37,486 nucleotides of DNA from the NCBI GenBank assembly GCA_963706515.1, contig CAVPMW010000003.1, positions 1-37,486 on the forward strand, given 5' to 3'. The notes beneath the pieces were generated by a model that made no database searches, was not told the origin of the DNA, and saw only the letters and a list, made by a program, of their open reading frames with translations. This document shows positions 17,331 through 26,167 of the stretch, one piece after another; the first letter of the stretch is position 1; the number at the start of each line of letters is the position of its first letter. Source of the stretch: CAVPMW01 sp963706515. GTDB taxonomy: Bacteria; Chloroflexota; Anaerolineae; Anaerolineales; UBA4823. The translations under genes were made by a program, and so were the position numbers.

Positions 17331-18487
17331 TTATTTGAATACTAAATCAGCCGGCTCGCCCAAAAAGCGTCCGAGGTCAATCACTTTCTCCTCGATCTGC
17401 GGCACGAGTGCGCTGGCGAGCTTTTCGAACGGCTCGACTTGAATTTCCAAACGCGTTTTCTTATTTTTTGTACTCCAGGTGCCGAGTACCTGCCCATCGA
17501 CCAGCAAAACCGGATGGATCCACCCGCCGCCTGGGTGGATGCGCCGGGCGAAAACCGGATCGAGCGACCAATCGCGGCTGGCATATCCCAAGAGCAAGGT
17601 ATCGAAGCGCGGTAATAAGTGAACCACCGGCGATGGACCTCCCAGCTCATCCAGCCAGGGAAGCTGGCTATCGAGAAGCCCACATAGGTCCGGTTCCAGC
17701 CTGCGCTTCACAGCTCACTTCATTCAGGCGGTGCTCCACGAGCTGCCATGCCAGCCGGGCATCGCTCAGCTTGAGTCCCGGCCCAGCTCGCCAGGTCTTC
17801 CGGGCGCGCCGGAGCGTAGGCGGAGAGATAGCGGACTGCGAGCTCAGCCAGGGCGTCCTGTCGGGGCAGCGGCTGGGGCGCTCCCAGCCAGCGCTCGAAG
17901 AGCACGAAGGTGGGTTCTTTCCCCCGCTCCGCTCCCCGGCAGAGCAAGCCTTCGAGAGCCGCCCGGTAAATCAGATGGATCGGCGCTTGCCCGGTGTGGG
18001 GCAGGTGATTCTTTTCTAACAAGGCAATAATTTCAGGTCGGGTGAGTTCGTGGCGCTCCTGCAGCGCCTCCAGGAGAAGGCGAATCCCCAGCTCAGCCCG
18101 CTCGTCATCCCAGCCCAGCTCCTGCATGCGGGTGCGATTCGCCGCAATCAGCCCGGGTCCGAAGAACGGCACCAGCCAGCGCGCATCCTCGGCGGCGACC
18201 AGGTGGAGCGTGCCGCGCAGGCACCACGTCCAGGCGATCGAGCGCTCAACCTGGCGCGCCTGCTCAACTTCCGTTTTGGACAAGCCCCTGCTGCGTGCAT
18301 TGATGGAGAGCAGCCCGGCAGGCAGGTCCTGGGCCTGCACTCCGCAGACTTCTTTCAAAACCTGTGCCGGTGAAGCGGATGGGCCAGCTCTTTGGGGATC
18401 AAGCCGCTGCGCTTTCAACCGCAGCTGGCGGATTTGTTGAATGGACAGTGCGTCTTCCATCTCAAGCCATGTCTTAAGCCGCTGCAC
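17331..18487 (-). CDS. Winged-helix DNA-binding protein, AlkZ/YcaQ-like, two frameshifts
   Basis: About 385 residues of the HTH_42 family, which includes the DNA glycosylases AlkZ (Streptomyces) and YcaQ (E. coli) that unhook interstrand crosslinks. The family's catalytic QxQ/QxD motif is visible as VQAQD (about 49-53), followed by WCLRGTLHLVAAEDARWL. The C-terminal half keeps PRFDTLLLGYASRDW and WIHPVLLVDGQVLGTW. The frame shifts near 17771 (extra G in GGG) and near 17712; between them GLKLSDARLAWQLVEHRLNE reads on normally. The start is uncertain: a GTG at 18487 abuts the upstream stop, and an ATG at 18460 is equally plausible. It sits two bases downstream of a YdeI-family gene and is probably cotranscribed with it. 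Confidence 0.8.
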
Positions 18488-18489
18488 CT

Positions 18490-19074
18490 CTACGGATAGA
18501 TCTTCTCCTGGTTGGATAGCATCGTAACAAATTTTTCGATGCGCTTCGCCCGGGTTTCCGGCTTTACCGCTGTTTGGATCCTGTACAGGATTGCGTAGCG
18601 GTTGACGCTGTCCAACTGCTCGAAGAATTCCCTCGCCGCCGGATGGTTATCCAGCTCGCGCTGCAGGTCCTGCGGTACGCTGATCTTGCTTTGCAATTCG
18701 TAAGCCTGTTCCCAGCGTCCATCCCGCTGCGCGGCTTCCACCTGAGCCAGACCTGCCGGCTGCATCCTGCCTGCGGCGATCAGCGCCAATGCCTTCTCGC
18801 AGTTTACCTTGGACCATTTGCTCCTGCGGCTCCTGGGGGTAAATTTCTGCAGCCAATACCGGTCATCGAAAGCTGCTTTCTGCCCGTCGATCCAGCCATA
18901 ACACAGCGCACTTTCCAGCGCCTCCGCATAGGATACAGACGCTGCACCGCCTTCTTTTTTGGCAATTTTCAGCCAGATCCCCTGTGTATCTTGATGATGC
19001 TCTTCCAGCCAGGCTTCCCAGGCTTGAGCAGATGCAAAGGTAATCACAGCCAGATTAGCGCGGGTTTCCGCCAT
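18490..19074 (-). CDS. YdeI/OmdA-family protein
   Basis: This 194-residue protein matches the YdeI/OmpD-associated family: FASAQAWEAWLEEHHQDTQG at the N-terminus, the hallmark SALCYGWIDGQ, then WLQKFTPRSRRSKWSKVN and a C-terminal KPETRAKRIEKFV segment. Members are linked to stress and antimicrobial-peptide tolerance, but no reaction is established. It is cytoplasmic with no signal peptide. GGAGG lies before the ATG. The downstream AlkZ-like gene starts almost at its stop codon. Confidence 0.9.
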   Translation of the reverse strand: MAETRANLAVITFASAQAWEAWLEEHHQDTQGIWLKIAKKEGGAASVSYAEALESALCYGWIDGQKAAFDDRYWLQKFTPRSRRSKWSKVNCEKALALIAAGRMQPAGLAQVEAAQRDGRWEQAYELQSKISVPQDLQRELDNHPAAREFFEQLDSVNRYAILYRIQTAVKPETRAKRIEKFVTMLSNQEKIYP

Positions 19075-19141
19075 CTTAATCCTCCGAAGCTGGGGTTATG
19101 GGCAGAACGGCTTGATCATCCAACACAGCTATCGTGCTTGC

Positions 19142-21094
19142 TCAGTGTGGCTGAGCAGGCTCCGCCTGGCTGGGCTCACTCCGCCTGGCTCTAAGCCAGA
19201 ATAGCCCGGCGATCAGCAGCACCAGCAAGGCGATGATTCCCGCACCCAGCGCCAGGATCGCCTGCCAGGGATACTGCGAGACCAGCCTGGGGCGGATATT
19301 CCCCAGCGGCAGGACGGTCCAGGGGATCGTTACCTGGCTGTCCGGCATACCTTTGCGGCGCACGATCACCTGGATCGACCATTTGCCGGGCTGGGTGAGA
19401 TAGCTGCCAGCCAGGCGGTAGCTGCTCTTCCAGTTGGCTGAATTGACGAACTGGGCGTCCTGGCTGGTGGTGCCCATGTCTTGCTCGAGATAGGTCATGC
19501 GGACGATAACCCGCAGGATATCTGCCGGCGCTGGGCGGCGTGAGTTGAGCACATCGATGTTGAAAAGGTTCAGCCCGGGGCGGTTGGGCTTTATCGCCAG
19601 CGTAACGAACAGATCATTAATGGGCTCGAGCACATCCTGAGGCTGTGCTTCTGGCGACACAGTGTACGCCAGGTCTCTGGCGGGCGGTAGAGTGGTTAAT
19701 ACCCCCACGGTAAGCAGGATGACCAGGCCGAAGATGACCTCGGTAAGGACCAGCCAGGGGAAATGCTCCAGCTTGAACGGGGTCCAACCGGTGGGCTTTT
19801 TCAATATCCTGGCGAGCGGCGCTGCCAGCTTCGGGTGGAGCAGCGAGCTGTTGAACAGACCGACACAGCCCGCAAGCAGCACCAGGAGGATTTTAATTGT
19901 AAGCGTCCGCCCGTACGGGCTCAACAGCAGGGCGTCCGCAGAGATCACCTGGCTGCCGGTGCTGTACAATCCCGTGGCAACCACCAGCCCGACGCTGACC
20001 GCAGCCAACACGCTGAACGGTCCCCAGGCAAGCCGGACGTTCTCGCTGAAGGCTCGCCTGTCGTGGAGCAAGACCGGTAGCAGACAGATGACGAGGGCGA
20101 TCAAGCCGCCTATCCAAAAACCGGCGAAGAGCAGGTGCAGCGTATTGACTGTCACCGGCAGGAGGTAGTCCTGAGCGCCGGCCGAATGGCTGACCATAGA
20201 TTGGGCGATCAAAACATAGACGCCAAGCACCATTGCCAGCCAGTAACCGCGCAGCTCTCGCGGTGGATTTCGCTTTAAACGGTAGAGCACGATGAACAAA
20301 ACTATCAGAAGGATCTCGCGTGAGAGCCAGGCAATTCCCCACTGCGATCCGAAGAGGGTCTGCTCGCTGAGCTCCAGGAAAGATAACGCCTGCGTCTCCA
20401 GGCTCACCAGGGAATGGATTTGCCAGGCAAGCTGCGCAATTCCAATCAGGAAGGCAAAGCCCGTGGCGAGCATAGCCAGATTTAGCAGCCTGCTGCGGAC
20501 CCGGTTGTAGGTTTGCTCGTCAGCATGACCGGCCTCCCCGGTCGCAGGAATTGGGCGGAGCACGAAAAGCAGCACACCGAGGCAGCCCACCATAACCAGC
20601 AATCCGAGATAATTCAGCCAGCGCAGGGTCAGCTCGGGGAGGTCCGCCGCGGTCAAGCCTCCTTTGGCAACCCCCACTGAGCTCGCCCCAGCCAGCTCTG
20701 CGCCGCCGACGCTGAAAGCGATGTAGCCGGTGTTGGCATGCCCGTCCACGGCTGAGCTGACTTTATAGTTCACGGTGTATACGCCTTTCGCTAAAGGCGG
20801 CAGAGCGAGCACCAGCAAGGTCGGGTCGGCAGGATCGACCTGCACCGAGGTCAGCGGAATGGGCTTACCGTTTATATCCAGGAGCTGGGCGGTGCTGAAG
20901 CGGGGAAATAATGCCTGGCTGAACCAGAGTTTTACTTCGGGAGGAGATTCGTCCAACACGCTGTTATCGGCTGGATCGGAGCGCAGCAGGTAGGCGTGCG
21001 CCTGTGCGCCAGTTACGCTGCCCAGTGCCAGGGCAAGCAGGACCAATCCAATGGACAGCCGGTAGAAGCGGTGAGATCTTGATCGGCGGCTCAT
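19142..21094 (-). CDS. CopC-CopD fusion copper-resistance membrane protein
   Basis: About 650 residues. A signal peptide ending in GAQA leads to a periplasmic-type CopC domain beginning HAYLLRSDPADNSVLDESPP. The N-terminal His and the later Asp-Gly-His of VDGHANTGYIAF match the CopC copper ligands. A CopD region of about nine membrane segments follows (from LTLRWLNYLGLLVMVGCLG to LEHFPWLVLTEVIFGLVILL). An extracytoplasmic domain (about 540-615) and a final membrane anchor end the protein. Such fusions import or handle copper at the membrane. The ATG overlaps the stop of the upstream CopC gene (ATGA), so the two are coupled. The frame is intact over nearly 2 kb, unlike many neighbours. Confidence 0.92.
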   Translation of the reverse strand: MSRRSRSHRFYRLSIGLVLLALALGSVTGAQAHAYLLRSDPADNSVLDESPPEVKLWFSQALFPRFSTAQLLDINGKPIPLTSVQVDPADPTLLVLALPPLAKGVYTVNYKVSSAVDGHANTGYIAFSVGGAELAGASSVGVAKGGLTAADLPELTLRWLNYLGLLVMVGCLGVLLFVLRPIPATGEAGHADEQTYNRVRSRLLNLAMLATGFAFLIGIAQLAWQIHSLVSLETQALSFLELSEQTLFGSQWGIAWLSREILLIVLFIVLYRLKRNPPRELRGYWLAMVLGVYVLIAQSMVSHSAGAQDYLLPVTVNTLHLLFAGFWIGGLIALVICLLPVLLHDRRAFSENVRLAWGPFSVLAAVSVGLVVATGLYSTGSQVISADALLLSPYGRTLTIKILLVLLAGCVGLFNSSLLHPKLAAPLARILKKPTGWTPFKLEHFPWLVLTEVIFGLVILLTVGVLTTLPPARDLAYTVSPEAQPQDVLEPINDLFVTLAIKPNRPGLNLFNIDVLNSRRPAPADILRVIVRMTYLEQDMGTTSQDAQFVNSANWKSSYRLAGSYLTQPGKWSIQVIVRRKGMPDSQVTIPWTVLPLGNIRPRLVSQYPWQAILALGAGIIALLVLLIAGLFWLRARRSEPSQAEPAQPH

Positions 21095-21651
21095 GCAGGG
21101 TGACGATTTTTTTGCACGAAATAAATACCGATTGCAAATAAAAATACCAAACCAGCTCCAATAACAAGCCATAAAGCGACCGGCTGGCTGCTGGCAGGCT
21201 GGGGGTTGGGCGTAGTTGCCAGAACCACCGGCTGTACCGGGGCAGCCGGGACGGTGACGTCCCCGATGCCAAAATAATATTCCCCCTGGCTGACATCGCT
21301 ATCTAACAGGGTAATGCTCCATTTCACCTGGTACACCCCCTGGCTGAGCTCAGGCAAAGCGACGACCAGCATGGCGTGCTGGGGGTCGTTCAGATCGACG
21401 CCTCCGTTACCTTTATCTACCTGGACGCCCTGAGCGTTGAATACCTGTAAGCTGCTGCCCGATTCTGTGATCTCCTCGGCGAAGGTGAGGCGCACTTCAG
21501 CGGGCGATTGCTGTACAGCCTGCCCCGGCTCTGGGCTGGCTTTGATCGGAGTTATGGTATGGGCGCTGGCGGGATTATAGCTTGAAAGTAAAATCAGGCA
21601 GGCAACCAGGATTGCGGTGCGGATTGTATGGCGTGAAGCCGGTCTATCCAT
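21091..21651 (-). CDS. Membrane-anchored CopC-domain protein
   Basis: This 186-residue protein has a signal peptide (TAILVACLILLSS, cleavage after PASA), giving mature HTITPIKASPEPGQAVQQSP, a CopC fold with an N-terminal His ligand. A Pro-rich stretch and one C-terminal membrane anchor (VALWLVIGAGLVFLFAIGIY) follow. The second CopC ligand segment reads SDVSQGEYYFGIG, so the His of Asp-x-His is Ser and binding may be weaker or different. It overlaps the CopC-CopD gene by four bases. GAGGGG stands about 11 bases before the ATG. Confidence 0.9.
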   Translation of the reverse strand: MDRPASRHTIRTAILVACLILLSSYNPASAHTITPIKASPEPGQAVQQSPAEVRLTFAEEITESGSSLQVFNAQGVQVDKGNGGVDLNDPQHAMLVVALPELSQGVYQVKWSITLLDSDVSQGEYYFGIGDVTVPAAPVQPVVLATTPNPQPASSQPVALWLVIGAGLVFLFAIGIYFVQKNRHPA

Positions 21652-21749
21652 TTTGGTGTTTTCCCCTCAAACATCAGGTTCGTTGTAGAGGAGATTATAA
21701 TGATTATCCGCTCGATTGTATAGCATCGTCTGTCTGCAATCCAATATAT

Positions 21750-22446
21750 CTATTCGTATAGTGAAAATACATCACCAGGGATATACGCCTTTACACTTGT
21801 TCCCCGGTGGAGGGTGACCTCTCCGGCGCCGAAAACCGTCCAGCGCTGCTCTTCCGCGCAGTCGATCATGGCAGTCCCTTCATCGATGCCGGCTAAAGTT
21901 GCTCCCGGAAGCACAGGGGAGAGCATAGCCGCCCAATCCTTGCCAAAGCTGTGGTAATGCGGCAGGACGCACGTCCCGGCAACCAGGTTTAACCCGGAAG
22001 AGACTTGCTTTTCATACGGATCATAAAAATATTCGCACAGCACCATCGCTCCAGCGCTGCTCCCGGCGATGACCGCTCCCCGCTGGTAAGCTGTAGAGGA
22101 TCGCCTGAAAGCTCAGGCTGCCTGCAAGAGTCCGGTTCAGGTGACCGGGGAAGCCGCCGAGCAGGTAGATCATGCCGGCGCTCTGCAGCTCGCCTGCCAG
22201 GGCAGGGTCATCGGCAGAATCGCGGTCGATGATCGGCAAGGAAGCAACATTTTGCGCTCCCAGGCTGCTGAACCAGCGCACGCCGTTCTGACCTGCGCGC
22301 TTGTCGTTATGGTCAGGCGCCGCGGCAGCCGGGATGATCCGCACGGATGCCGAATACCCGCCAGCCAGGCGCAGACCCTGCTGGTCGGCTTCCGCCATCT
22401 TCCCCCCGAACTCTGCCCCGCCCGCTAAAAGGATATACCCAGGCAT
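21750..22446 (-). CDS. Peptidase S51 (cyanophycinase-like), one frameshift
   Basis: About 231 residues. The N-terminus MPGYILLAGGAEFGGKM and the central LLGGFPGHLNRTL match the S51 fold. The nucleophile motif reads AGSSAGAMVL in the second frame. The shift lies near 22100, between FQAIL and AYQRGAVIAGSSAG. The tail (IDEGTAMIDCAEEQRWTVFG, then GAGEVTLHR) contains the acidic 'DE.TA' segment usual for the family. S51 members are serine dipeptidases or cyanophycinases. No cyanophycin synthetase is nearby, so a peptidase role is likelier. AAGGAGAT precedes the ATG at 22446. Confidence 0.82.
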
Positions 22447-22470
22447 ATGTTCAATCTCCTTGCGATATAT

Positions 22471-22496
22471 CGCCGTGATGTATCGCCGTGATGTAT
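22471..22496. promoter_or_regulatory. Tandem 13-base repeat upstream of the S51 peptidase gene
   Basis: CGCCGTGATGTAT occurs twice without a gap, 25 bases upstream of the ATG at 22446. It is a possible operator or leader element, or simply a replication-slippage duplication. Confidence 0.4.
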
Positions 22497-22523
22497 CTCC
22501 AGCATTCGGATAAAACTAAAAAA

Positions 22524-22568
22524 GATGAGATCGCTTCGCCTGCTCCAGAACAGCAGGCTCGCGATGAC
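22524..22568. repeat. Half-unit of the BIME-like repeat family
   Basis: GATGAGATCGCTTC, a hairpin (GCCTGCT / AGCAGGC) and TCGCGATGAC match one half of the units at 15471-15985. The remainder of 22447-22820 holds no gene. Confidence 0.65.
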
Positions 22569-22741
22569 AGGCACAGAATTTGACCTAATTTCTTTTGCAG
22601 CTTATGGGATGTATCCTGACCCACAGCTTAATAAACATTAATCGGATATTGTAAACCTCTTACATCCATTCCAAACTTCATTTCGTATCCATAATCAGCA
22701 TGTACTTTTATAAGCCTTGAGGAAAATCTCGGTTATTTACT

Positions 22742-22778
22742 GGCCCGGTGTGTTTTGACCGGCCCGGTGGTTTGTACC
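22742..22778. promoter_or_regulatory. Tandem 19/18-base repeat upstream of the PF03640-type lipoprotein gene
   Basis: GGCCCGGTGTGTTTTGACC is followed directly by GGCCCGGTGGTTTGTACC. The spacing is nearly two helical turns, about 60 bases before the start codon, which suits an activator or ECF-sigma site. TATTAT occurs downstream at 22801, but no matching -35 is obvious. Confidence 0.4.
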
Positions 22779-22820
22779 GGAAAGATCCTTGAGGCCCAAC
22801 TATTATCAAGGAGGATAGAG

Positions 22821-23907
22821 ATGATGAGAACCACCCGATCAACCGTATTTGCCAGGTCAACCCTATTGCTCAACGCGCTGGTGTTGGGCGCGCTGATCCT
22901 TACGGCCTGCGCTTCGCCGAGCCGCCACCCCGGTCGCGCCGACGGCTGCTCCGCCGACGGCTGTTCCGCCGACGGAAGTTGCGCCAACTGAACCACCGAA
23001 AGCGACGACGCCCCCGGAAGCTTCCATCGACTTAGCCACCGATCCAAAGCTGGGCAAGATCCTGGTCGGCAATAACGGCATGACATTGTATATGTTCACC
23101 AAAGATACCGCCGATACGAGCAACTGCAACGCGGACTGCTTGAAGAAATGGCCCGCATTGATTACCCAGGGCAGTCCCCAGCTTGGAGAGGGTGTTGACC
23201 CGTCGATGGTGGGCTCCGCTACCCTGGCAGATGGCTCCAAGATCGTCACGTACAACCACATGCCGCTTTACTTCTGGTATAAGGATCTCAAAGCGGGCGA
23301 TGCTACCGGTCAGGGCGTAGGTGACGTATGGTTCGTCCTCGGTCCGGATGGTAAACCGGTGGGCATGGAAGCCGCCAGCGCGACCGGAACGCCAGCCGCG
23401 GGAGCTGCCGCAGAAGCGACGATCAACGTCGCCACCGACCCGACCTTAGGACAGATCCTGGTCGGCAATAACGGCATGACCCTGTATATGTTCACCAAGG
23501 ACACCGCCGATACGAGCAACTGCAGCGGGAAGTGCATCACGAGCTGGCCTCCACTGCTGACCCAGGGAAGCCCTGTATTGGGACCCGGCGTGGATGCTTC
23601 GATGGTTGGCTCGGCTGCACTGCCGGATGGGACCAAGATCGTCACCTACAACCACATGCCGCTGTATTACTTCGCCAAGGACACCAAGGCTGGCGACGTT
23701 CTCGGTCAGAATGTGGGCAGCGTGTGGTTCGTGCTCGGCCCGGACGGAAAGCCGATCGGGATGGAGGCTGGCGCGGGCGGCAACACGAACGATAATGCTA
23801 ATAGCAACGCTAACAGCAACGCTAACAGCAACAGCAATTCCAACTCGAATGATAATGGAGGCGGTGGGAACAACAACGGCAACGGCAACAGCAACACCAA
23901 TGGTTGA
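22821..23907 (+). CDS. Lipoprotein with two PF03640-type secreted repeats, one frameshift
   Basis: About 361 residues. MMRTTRSTVFARS, a hydrophobic run and the lipobox LTAC mark a lipoprotein. A Pro/Thr-rich linker (APTAAPPTAVPPTEVAPTEP) follows after a frame shift near 22918. Two homologous domains follow, each with LVGNNGMTLYMFTKDTADTS, paired cysteines (NC..DC and NC..KC), NHMPLY(F/Y) and WFVLGPDGKP. This is the COG4315 type of unknown function, found in bacterial envelopes. The tail is a low-complexity Asn/Ser/Gly stretch (ANSNANSNANSNSNSN). AGGAGG precedes the ATG. The gene ends before a bidirectional terminator. Confidence 0.85.
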
Positions 23908-23926
23908 TTACTAGGGATGCAGGAAC

Positions 23927-23979
23927 TCCGAAAACGAGGATCAGAGGCGCCAAAGCGCCACCTGATCCTCGTTTTCGGA
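23927..23979. terminator. Bidirectional palindromic terminator, copy 1
   Basis: TCCGAAAACGAGGATCAG and its inverse flank a GC-rich inner stem with loop CAAA. Both strands have a T-rich 3' arm. It lies between two convergent genes, 19 and 9 bases from their stops. It is closely related to copies at 26087 and 29873. Confidence 0.85.
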
Positions 23980-23988
23980 TTATAGTTT

Positions 23989-24789
23989 CTACTCACCCTT
24001 GAAAAACTCAATCAGCACGGGAGCCAGCACTTCCAGGGAGACGTCGTGCGTCTGGCCCTCCAACGTCCGCTGCTGTGAATTGGGTATGGCCTCAGCGAGC
24101 AGCACTGCCGTGTGGTGCATGAATGGCATCATCTCGAGATTCGCACCTCCATCCATCAAGAGCACCGGCGTGCGCACGGCGGCTGCCCGTCCGGTGGGCA
24201 CAGCCCGGTCTTTGCCGATCGCGGCTGCATCGTATGCCAGGGTAGGCGCGACAGCCTCGAACATCGGCCACACGGGTGCCTGGCGCATCCCATCGATCTG
24301 CTCAGCCGGCGTGCCTACGAGCTGCATGAACAACACCACTGCATCACCCCGGCGACCGGCAGCCAGCGAATCGACGAGATTTTTCCGGTAATCTATCCAA
24401 ACCTGCCGGGTGGATTCGTCAGCATTGTAGGGCGGCTCGTACATTGCCAGCTTCTTGATCTTGGCGCCGAGCTGGATCGCCGCTTCGAGCGCCAGGCAGG
24501 CGCCCGAAGAAGTGCCAAATACGAGCGCCTCACCCCCAGCTTCCTGTATGAGCGCGTCGATATCTTCCACTTCGCGTGCAAGCGAGTATGGCAGGGTATC
24601 GCTGCTTTCGCCGCGCCCGCGGCGGTCGTAGGTGTAAACCGTGAAGTGCGGCGCGAGCAGTGCAGCCAGGCCTGGCATTGGGCCGAAGTTCCGGTAGCAA
24701 ATTGCCCCGTCCACCAGGACCAGCGGCTGCCCGCTGCCTTGCTTTTCATAAGATATTTCCGTCCCGTCTTTCGAGATCACCTTACTCAT
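23989..24789 (-). CDS. Alpha/beta hydrolase
   Basis: This 266-residue protein has the alpha/beta-hydrolase fold: N-terminal SKDGTEISYEKQGSGQPLVL, the strand-turn YDRRGRGESSD, nucleophile elbow GTSSG (Ser94), an acidic segment LMDGGANLEMMP and the catalytic His in EGQTHDVSLEV. It is cytoplasmic, with no signal peptide. The substrate cannot be predicted, and 'VDGAICYRNFGPMPGLA' near the oxyanion region is usual for a hydrolase group of unknown substrate. AAGGAAGAA lies upstream of the ATG. It is downstream of the FAD-reductase gene, 47 bases apart, so an operon is possible. Confidence 0.92.
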   Translation of the reverse strand: MSKVISKDGTEISYEKQGSGQPLVLVDGAICYRNFGPMPGLAALLAPHFTVYTYDRRGRGESSDTLPYSLAREVEDIDALIQEAGGEALVFGTSSGACLALEAAIQLGAKIKKLAMYEPPYNADESTRQVWIDYRKNLVDSLAAGRRGDAVVLFMQLVGTPAEQIDGMRQAPVWPMFEAVAPTLAYDAAAIGKDRAVPTGRAAAVRTPVLLMDGGANLEMMPFMHHTAVLLAEAIPNSQQRTLEGQTHDVSLEVLAPVLIEFFKGE

Positions 24790-24836
24790 TAATTTCTTCC
24801 TTTCCTAATAAAGACGATTCCTTCAGCAACCACCCC

Positions 24837-26021
24837 TCAGCTCCCGGTGAGACGCCCTCTTAATTCTTCAGGAGTGAAGGGACCCCGTTCGCCGATCAAT
24901 TTACGCCCGGCATTGACCTGCCCCCAGACGTTCCAGAGCAGCACGCCGCGTACTCGCCCATTATTAAGGTAATAGATCACGCCTCGTTTATAAGGCTCCT
25001 GCCAGTCGATGAAAGTCTCCAATCTGGCGTCGAGCTCGCCTACTGCTTCATAACCCAGCTCGAACAGGTCAGAATAGAAGTAGGGCAGGTGATGGTAAGG
25101 ACTTGGCGCATCGGAGGCCATGTTTTGGCCCGCCCGCTTGCCCATCGAATTGGCGTTATCCTCGTGCTCGACCCGCATAGTTTTATCCAGCAGCGGGTTG
25201 TAGAATTTCGCAATATCTCCGGCAGCATAGATATCCGGCTGGCTGGTGCGCAGGAATTCATCGACCAGGATGCCGTTGTCCTGTTTCAACCCTGCCGAGT
25301 CAGCCAGCTCGGTATTCAAACGGATGCCGATCCCGGCAATGATTTCATCGGCGATGACCTCCCTGCCAGCTTTCGTTTTGAGCGCCAGCCGGCCGTCCTG
25401 CCTCTCGACGTCCACCGGCATTTCTCCGGAGAGCACTTCCACCCCTTTTTTGCTGAAATATTCGTTGATATAGTGCGATATCTCAGCAGGGAAGACCTTC
25501 CCACCGATGCCAGAGTCAGGGAAGACCATCACCACGCTTTGCCCCTGCATCTTCAGCGCCGCAGCGATCTCCGACCCGATAAACCCGCCGCCGATAATGA
25601 GGTAGCGGTGTTTTACCTGTGTCTCGGCGCGCAAGCGCTGGTAGTCGTCTACGGTGCGGTAGTAGTGGACCAATCCCTCGCCGTACGGCAGCTGGCGCGG
25701 CGATCCGCCGGTGGCGACCAATAATTTATCGTACGTATAAGTCTCTCCCTGGTCATCGATCACCTGCCTGGCATCCGGATCCAATGCAGTGGCTCGCCTG
25801 CCCAGGTGCAGGCTGACTTCGTGATGGTCCACCTTGCGCCAGATCTTCTCGATGGGCTGGCCGCGCCACAAGCCCTTGCTCAACGGCGGGCGATTGTACG
25901 GTGGGTGGTTCTCGGCGCAGATGAGACCGACTGCTCCTTCTGGATCCATCTGGCGAATACCGCTCACGGCGGAAGCGGCCGTCATCCCGCCGCCGATGAT
26001 CAGATAACGATAATTTGGCAT
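24837..26021 (-). CDS. FAD-dependent NAD(P)H oxidoreductase (ferredoxin/rubredoxin reductase-like)
   Basis: About 394 residues. The FAD-binding Rossmann motif GGGMTA is at about 9-14, PPYNRPPLSK follows as in ferredoxin- and rubredoxin-reductases, and LLVATGGSPR closes the first FAD segment. The NAD(P)-binding motif GGGFIGSE is near 145-152, and the second FAD motif is PDIYAAGDIAKF. The C-terminal region (YFYSDLFELGYEAVGELD) is the interface domain of this family. It passes electrons from NAD(P)H to a small acceptor, which may be a ferredoxin or an oxidant. The start is the ATG after AGGAGG, not the GTG six bases upstream of it. Confidence 0.92.
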   Translation of the reverse strand: MPNYRYLIIGGGMTAASAVSGIRQMDPEGAVGLICAENHPPYNRPPLSKGLWRGQPIEKIWRKVDHHEVSLHLGRRATALDPDARQVIDDQGETYTYDKLLVATGGSPRQLPYGEGLVHYYRTVDDYQRLRAETQVKHRYLIIGGGFIGSEIAAALKMQGQSVVMVFPDSGIGGKVFPAEISHYINEYFSKKGVEVLSGEMPVDVERQDGRLALKTKAGREVIADEIIAGIGIRLNTELADSAGLKQDNGILVDEFLRTSQPDIYAAGDIAKFYNPLLDKTMRVEHEDNANSMGKRAGQNMASDAPSPYHHLPYFYSDLFELGYEAVGELDARLETFIDWQEPYKRGVIYYLNNGRVRGVLLWNVWGQVNAGRKLIGERGPFTPEELRGRLTGS

Positions 26022-26086
26022 GCCCACCTCCTAAAACAGACCAATCTTATCATATTCATTTTATTCAGGTAGGAAAAACCGCCTGT

Positions 26087-26141
26087 TCCGAAAAACGAGG
26101 TTCAAGTGGCGCTTTAGCGCCACCTGAACCTCGTTTTTGGA
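26087..26141 (-). terminator. Palindromic terminator, copy 2
   Basis: TCCGAAAAACGAGGTTCA and its near-inverse flank GGCGC-TTTA-GCGCC. It ends 26 bases past the stop of the META/PKD lipoprotein gene. It shares CGAGG and the GTGGCGC core with copies 1 and 3. Confidence 0.82.
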
Positions 26142-26167
26142 TTATATACTCCGCTAAGCTTGACCGG

